DNA from: an uncultured Atopobium sp. | Lineage (GTDB): Bacteria; Actinomycetota; Coriobacteriia; Coriobacteriales; Atopobiaceae | Reading direction: 5' to 3' | DNA length: 8,897 nucleotides | NCBI GenBank assembly: GCA_900555335.1 | Contig: USKU01000050.1 | Coordinates: forward strand, 1-8,897 | Shown: positions 5,581-8,897 of the stretch, in pieces | How positions within the stretch are numbered: position 1 is the stretch's first letter | Layout: each line of letters starts with the position of its first letter | Program-made: the position numbers and the translations under genes | Notes under the pieces: model-generated | Told to the model about the DNA's origin: nothing | The model's input: the letters and a program-made list of their open reading frames with translations, nothing else | Databases searched by the model: none

Positions 5581-6843
5581 CTAGCTGCGAGCGGCGAACT
5601 TGGCGACGAGCTTCTCCAGAAGATCAACGGTAACCTCAAGGCTTGGCACGGGGACAAACTCACGCACGGAGTGGGCGTTATATCCGCCGGTAGCAATGTT
5701 GGGGCATGGCAGTCCGCGGAAGGTGAGCTGGGCACCATCGGTACCGCCACGAGCGGCAACTGGCTTAGGCTCAATGCCAACCTCACGATTTGCCTCAAGC
5801 GCATAATCAATCAGGAACTCGTAGCCGTCGAACTTCTCGGCCATGTTGCGATACTCCTGGTGAATCTCAACGCGGACGGTATTCTCGCCATAGCGCTTGT
5901 TCAAGAACGTGGCGATATCCTGCAGGACCTGCTGGCGGTTGGCAAAGATCTGGGCGTCGTGGTCGCGGACGATGTAGCTGAGCTTGACCTCGGACGCGGA
6001 GCCCTCGATGGCGATTGGGTGATAGAAGCCCTCGTAACCCTCGGTGTGCTCAGGACGCTCAAAGGCCGGGACCATCTGCTGGAACTCGGAAGCCACGGTG
6101 ATCGCGTTAATCATGACGTCCTTGGCGCTACCGGGGTGCACCATGACACCCTTGAAGTAGACGTCGGCGTGAGCTGCGTTGAAGCACTCGTAATTAAACT
6201 CGCCGAGAGCCTCGCCATCGACGGTGTAGCCGTAAGCTGCGCCGAGTTTATCCAGGTCAAGCAGGCTTGCACCGTGACCGATCTCCTCGTCAGGAACAAA
6301 CGCAATCTTGAGCGTAGGATGAGCGAGCTCAGGGTTGTCGCCCAGGCGCTTGAGCAGGGCGCAAATCTCAGCCACACCGGCCTTATCGTCAGCGGAAAGC
6401 AGCGTGGAGCCGTCGGAGCAAATGATGTCCATGCCCACGAAATCCTTGAGGTCAGGGACCTGCTCCTGGGTGGTAGCGATGGTCTTGCCGTTGACGACGC
6501 CGGCGACCAGGTCACCGCCCTCGTAGTGGACGACGTGCGGCTTGATGCCCGAGGCAGGCGCGTCGATGACGGAGTCCAGGTGCGAGCAAAGCATCAGCGC
6601 GGGAGCTGACTCGGCGCCCTTGGATGCGGCAAAGGTGCCGGTGACGTAGGCGTGCTCGTCGACGGTGACGTCGGTGCAGCCCAGCGCCTTGAGCTCTTCG
6701 CCCAGGTAGCGGGCCATCTCGTGCTGAGCAGGCGTGGAAGGGGTGACGGTGTCGTTGTCGGGGTTGGACTGGGAGTCAACCTGCACGTAGCGCATGAAGC
6801 GCTCGGCGACATCGGGGAGCTGGTTAGGCATGGTTTCAGGCAT
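5581..6843 (-). CDS. pepT: Peptidase T (tripeptide aminopeptidase, M20 family), 420 aa
   Basis: This cytoplasmic di-zinc exopeptidase removes the N-terminal residue from tripeptides, a last step in peptide use. The M20B signatures are in order: SHLDS (87-91; ligand His88, Asp90), LLSADDKAGVAE (148-159; bridging Asp152), PDEEIGHG (184-191; catalytic Glu186 and ligand Glu187), YTVDGE (206-211; Asp209) and GYNAHSVREF (387-396; His391). GGTDGAQL (366-373) is the usual substrate-site segment. The dimerisation domain lies at roughly 220-330. Length fits E. coli PepT (408 residues). A frame extends 37 codons further upstream, but only the ATG at 6841-6843 has a ribosome site (GAAAGGA, 6849-6855) and it begins the conserved region. 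It is divergent from the GH32 gene and is noticeably more GC-rich than the regulator-permease region. Confidence 0.95.
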   Translation of the reverse strand: MPETMPNQLPDVAERFMRYVQVDSQSNPDNDTVTPSTPAQHEMARYLGEELKALGCTDVTVDEHAYVTGTFAASKGAESAPALMLCSHLDSVIDAPASGIKPHVVHYEGGDLVAGVVNGKTIATTQEQVPDLKDFVGMDIICSDGSTLLSADDKAGVAEICALLKRLGDNPELAHPTLKIAFVPDEEIGHGASLLDLDKLGAAYGYTVDGEALGEFNYECFNAAHADVYFKGVMVHPGSAKDVMINAITVASEFQQMVPAFERPEHTEGYEGFYHPIAIEGSASEVKLSYIVRDHDAQIFANRQQVLQDIATFLNKRYGENTVRVEIHQEYRNMAEKFDGYEFLIDYALEANREVGIEPKPVAARGGTDGAQLTFRGLPCPNIATGGYNAHSVREFVPVPSLEVTVDLLEKLVAKFAARS

Positions 6844-6924
6844 AGGTATCCTTTCTGGTTCGAGCAAGGCCGGCGCGTGGGCGGGCAGCGCGGGCGTTAA
6901 ACAGCCTTGCTGTGTGCGTTGGAT

Positions 6925-6954
6925 GTTGTATGCATTTACTGTACCGCAACTCAA
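6925..6954 (-). promoter_or_regulatory. pepT: Possible pepT promoter
   Basis: On the minus strand TTGAGT (6949-6954) and TACAAC (6925-6930) are 18 bases apart, each matching four of six consensus positions. Transcription would start near 6918, about 75 bases before the ATG of pepT. It is the best match I see in the 188-bp divergent gap, but it is weak. Confidence 0.35.
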
Positions 6955-6992
6955 AAAGAATTAAACCTACCTGCACGAACTTTGCGCGCACA

Positions 6993-7001
6993 TGCCATAA
7001 T
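6993..7001 (+). promoter_or_regulatory. Possible extended -10 promoter for the GH32 gene
   Basis: TGCCATAAT fits the extended -10 form TGnTATAAT with one change, which can work without a good -35 box; none is evident upstream. Transcription would begin near 7008 and give a short leader before the ATG at 7032. No clear operator is seen next to it. Confidence 0.4.
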
Positions 7002-7031
7002 AATTGCAAGAAATGCGAAAGACGGAGCGCT

Positions 7032-8627
7032 ATGACAAACGACTTTTGGACGCCACAATTTCACCTCTTCCCACCTCAGGGTTGGATGAATGATCCCAAC
7101 GGACTTTGTCAGTTTAAGTCCGTCTACCACGCGTTTTACCAGTACACTCCCGAGTGGCCTGCCAACGAGCTGCGTTACTGGGGACATGCTGTGAGCAAGG
7201 ATTTGCTCTCTTGGGAGACTCTACCTATTGCGATTTCTCCAGACGCAGCTTTCGATAAGGACGGCGTGTTTTCGGGTTCGGCCTGGATTGAAACGCGCAA
7301 CACTGCGGCCGACGGCTGCGGTCACGGCGACTGCGGTCACGGCGTCGACGCTGCGGGCGAGGTCATGCGGCTCTTCTACACCGGCAACGTTATGGACGAA
7401 ACGCACCCAGAAGCCGACGGCATTGACGTCGGTCGAGAAGCCTATGAGATCATGGTGACCTCTAAAGATGGACGGAGTTTCTCGCCAAAGCGCGTTGTTT
7501 TGAAGCCGGCCGACTACCCCAATACCTGCACAAACCACGTGCGCGACCCGAAGGTTTGGGAGCAAGACGGGGTTCTCCGCATGCTGTTAGGTGCTCGCGA
7601 GAGGGACACTGCGGCTGGTCCCGCGAAATCCGCAGATGAACGCTGCGATTCGGGAGCGGTGTTGATTTACGACTCCAGTGATTGTGGCGAGTCGTGGACG
7701 CTCCACTCGGTTATACGCGGGGCTAACGACCTGGGTCATCGTGAGGCGTTTGGCTACATGTGGGAATGCCCTTTTTTGGTGCAGCTAGATGACCAGGAGT
7801 TTCTATCTGTGTGTCCACAGGGATTGAGAGAAGGCGCTGGTACGGAGCCAAGTGCCGATACGGAGTCAAGCGCAGATGCGTCCAAGGGATCGCACTTGAC
7901 CGATTCCGCTAACTTGCAAGAAAACACTTCAAGCGAGCCTCTCGACAAATGGCAAAATATCTGGCAGTCGGGCTATTTTCCGCTTCCAGGAAGTCAAAAG
8001 CTTATCAATGTTGAAACTGTTTCTACCGATAACTTTGTGCTCTGGGATCACGGTTTTGACTTCTACGCACCTCAAACGTTCGTCGACGAGTCTGGGCGTA
8101 CTATTTTGATTGGATGGATGGGCATCATTGATCCGACTTACCATAGTTATCCTGAAGGTATTGGTTTCTGCCACAACCTTACTCTGCCGCGAGAACTTTC
8201 GCTGTATGATGACGATGTTATCCTGCAACAACCAGTTAAAGAGCTTGATGCAAGACGACGTGAATGCACGGAATTCGACGCTGACGGCTTCGTCGAAATA
8301 AGTCAACAATCTGCGGATATTGAGATCTCTGGCATCTCTGGAGACGGAACGCTTGTCCTCAACGATGCGCTTGTGCTTTCTTACTCCAAGGGCATTTTTA
8401 CCTTGCAATTCATTGACAAGGACACCGCCGCAGGCAGAACTCAACGCTCTATTGAGCTAAAGCAGCTTTCTGACCTTCGTGTTATTGTCGACGGCTCTAC
8501 CGTGGAGATTTACCTGAACGACGGTCGCGTAGTTTTCTCGACGCGATGGTTCCCTGCGTCCGAGCATCTGACGTTGAGCAGCACTTTTGTTGCTGCTGAC
8601 TCGAGAGCATACAGTTTAGTCGCGTAA
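7032..8627 (+). CDS. GH32 beta-fructosidase (sucrose/sucrose-6-phosphate hydrolase type), 531 aa
   Basis: This glycoside hydrolase family 32 enzyme releases fructose from sucrose, sucrose-6-phosphate or short fructans. The catalytic five-blade propeller signatures are present: WMNDPNG (18-24; nucleophile Asp21), FSGS (80-83), RDP (171-173; transition-state Asp172) and WECPF (244-248; acid/base Glu245). A beta-sandwich follows from about residue 405. No signal peptide is seen, so it acts in the cytoplasm and needs imported substrate; ScrB/SacA is the nearest named group, but the substrate is not proven. The frame opens 40 codons earlier, but the ATG at 7032 has GGAG four bases upstream (7024-7027) and begins the conserved domain. 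At 531 residues it is longer than most relatives (about 450-490), owing to loop insertions near 91-110, 190-206 and 267-308. No sugar transporter is visible beside it. Confidence 0.93.
   Translation: MTNDFWTPQFHLFPPQGWMNDPNGLCQFKSVYHAFYQYTPEWPANELRYWGHAVSKDLLSWETLPIAISPDAAFDKDGVFSGSAWIETRNTAADGCGHGDCGHGVDAAGEVMRLFYTGNVMDETHPEADGIDVGREAYEIMVTSKDGRSFSPKRVVLKPADYPNTCTNHVRDPKVWEQDGVLRMLLGARERDTAAGPAKSADERCDSGAVLIYDSSDCGESWTLHSVIRGANDLGHREAFGYMWECPFLVQLDDQEFLSVCPQGLREGAGTEPSADTESSADASKGSHLTDSANLQENTSSEPLDKWQNIWQSGYFPLPGSQKLINVETVSTDNFVLWDHGFDFYAPQTFVDESGRTILIGWMGIIDPTYHSYPEGIGFCHNLTLPRELSLYDDDVILQQPVKELDARRRECTEFDADGFVEISQQSADIEISGISGDGTLVLNDALVLSYSKGIFTLQFIDKDTAAGRTQRSIELKQLSDLRVIVDGSTVEIYLNDGRVVFSTRWFPASEHLTLSSTFVAADSRAYSLVA
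7316..7344 (+). repeat. In-gene tandem repeat coding CGHG-D-CGHG
   Basis: The 14-base unit CTGCGGTCACGGCG occurs at 7316-7329 and 7331-7344, a 15-base period. It codes for GCGHGDCGHG (residues 95-104) in the first loop insertion of the GH32 enzyme. Two Cys and two His in ten residues could bind a metal, but a simple slippage duplication explains the sequence. Confidence 0.75.
7842..7877 (+). repeat. In-gene 18-base tandem repeat coding TEPSAD-TESSAD
   Basis: Two 18-base units (7842-7859 and 7860-7877) differ at three positions and code for TEPSAD and TESSAD (residues 271-282). They lie in a Ser/Thr/Asp/Glu-rich, probably disordered insertion (about 267-308) between propeller strands of the GH32 enzyme. 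The pattern points to growth by duplication. Confidence 0.75.
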
Positions 8628-8641
8628 TTCAGTGGATTTGC

Positions 8642-8667
8642 TTGGTGTAGTCTTGCTCCGACACCAA
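8642..8667 (+). terminator. Weak hairpin after the GH32 gene
   Basis: TTGGTGT (8642-8648) pairs with ACACCAA (8661-8667) around a 12-base loop, 14 bases past the GH32 stop codon. The position suits transcript end formation, but no T-run follows, so it is at best a weak intrinsic terminator or a 3' stabilising hairpin. Confidence 0.35.
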
Positions 8668-8691
8668 AGGAACACTAGTTGTTGTCGCGGA

Positions 8692-8721
8692 TTGACGCCG
8701 TTATGCACGATATTGCATATT
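8692..8721 (+). promoter_or_regulatory. Promoter-like boxes with an embedded palindrome
   Basis: TTGACG (8692-8697) and CATATT (8716-8721) are 18 bases apart. Within this lies the 18-bp dyad TATGCA-CGATAT-TGCATA (8702-8719), an operator-like position. The region turns AT-rich here and holds no convincing gene, so it may drive a gene past the right edge. TATGCA also occurs at 6929-6934 in the pepT/GH32 gap. Confidence 0.35.
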
Positions 8722-8859
8722 TCATGCGTTTTATAAGCAAAATTTTCACAGAACTTGGAAAATTACGATTTTTGAGAGCCAAAGCGGTAAAAAACCCGTT
8801 TAGTTGGGGATCGAGGAATTTAATTCAACTTTTTATATTTACGTTTGACCAGGAAAGGC

Positions 8860-8879
8860 GAAATAGTTTTAACTATTTC
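8860..8879. repeat. 20-bp inverted repeat near the right edge
   Basis: GAAATAGTT (8860-8868) and AACTATTTC (8871-8879) are perfect 9-bp arms around TT. TTGACC (8845-8850) lies upstream and TTTAAC (8868-8873), 17 bases on, would be a -10 inside the palindrome, so this reads more like an operator over a promoter than a terminator, though TTTT follows at 8880. The rest of 8720-8859 is AT-rich with nothing I can name. Confidence 0.45.
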
Positions 8880-8897
8880 TTTTACTAATTGAGTCAA

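Noticed and set aside
5477..5584. 35-residue arginine-rich peptide on the plus strand
   Set aside because: It has no ribosome site, and its amino acid bias comes from the GC-rich stretch. It overlaps the end of pepT.
5671..6609. 312-codon open frame on the plus strand inside pepT
   Set aside because: It lies wholly antisense to a gene with all M20 active-site motifs. Its Val/Leu/Asp/Gly-rich product, with no motifs, is what a GC-rich gene gives when read backwards.
6844..6954. 37-codon N-terminal extension of pepT
   Set aside because: It has no ribosome site, is unlike PepT N-termini, and would overlap head-on with the equally unsupported extension of the GH32 gene.
6912..7031. 40-codon N-terminal extension of the GH32 enzyme
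   Set aside because: The ATG at 7032 has a GGAG site and starts just before the conserved WMNDPNG. The extension is Cys/Lys-rich and lacks both a signal peptide and a ribosome site.
8679..8888. 69-codon TTG-initiated frame near the right edge
   Set aside because: An AAAGGA precedes it, but composition is AT-rich with no recognisable domain and it runs across two palindromic promoter-like sites, so non-coding is more likely.

Overview
The window looks like chromosomal DNA from a Gram-positive, carbohydrate- and peptide-using bacterium. The strong AGGAGG-type ribosome binding sites, GTG starts, moderate GC content and the mix of Cof-type HAD phosphatases, PepT and an intracellular GH32 invertase would fit a Coriobacteriia (Atopobium/Lancefieldella-like) genome. 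This is an impression from composition and gene content, not a proven placement. No rRNA, tRNA, CRISPR array, transposase or phage gene is visible.

Layout: seven genes lie on the minus strand and one on the plus strand. Reading the minus strand in the direction of transcription (right to left) gives: peptidase T (5581-6843); a small three-helix membrane protein with a C-terminal beta-rich domain (4818-5360); two adjacent Cof-type HAD hydrolases separated by one base (3835-4692, 3036-3833); a ROK-like transcriptional regulator (1827-2888); a roughly 12-helix permease of the ion-transporter/GntP-like type (282-1583); and the first 62 codons of a hydantoinase/oxoprolinase (HyuA-type) subunit that runs off the left edge (1-186). 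A GH32 beta-fructosidase (7032-8627) is divergent from pepT on the plus strand. The last 270 bases hold no convincing gene but contain palindromes and promoter-like sequences.

How the genes may work together: regulator, permease and HyuA-type enzyme form a plausible uptake-and-hydrolysis locus for a small cyclic amide or acid, with the regulator sensing it. The regulator gene carries a clean ROK-style operator (10-bp arms, 3-bp spacer) in its own upstream region, so autoregulation is likely. The permease has its own promoter region, full of inverted repeats, a leader hairpin just before its ribosome binding site, and a strong hairpin between it and the hyuA-like gene. The two HAD genes are probably translationally coupled. 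pepT and the invertase are housekeeping or scavenging functions that share a 188-bp divergent promoter region.

The most interesting parts are the ROK-like regulator, which appears to have lost both the sugar-kinase and zinc signatures of the family; the palindrome-rich DNA between it and the permease (including an 18-bp perfect palindrome inside its last codons); and the repeat-bearing loop insertions in the invertase. I do not see a defence system or another clearly new multi-gene system here.
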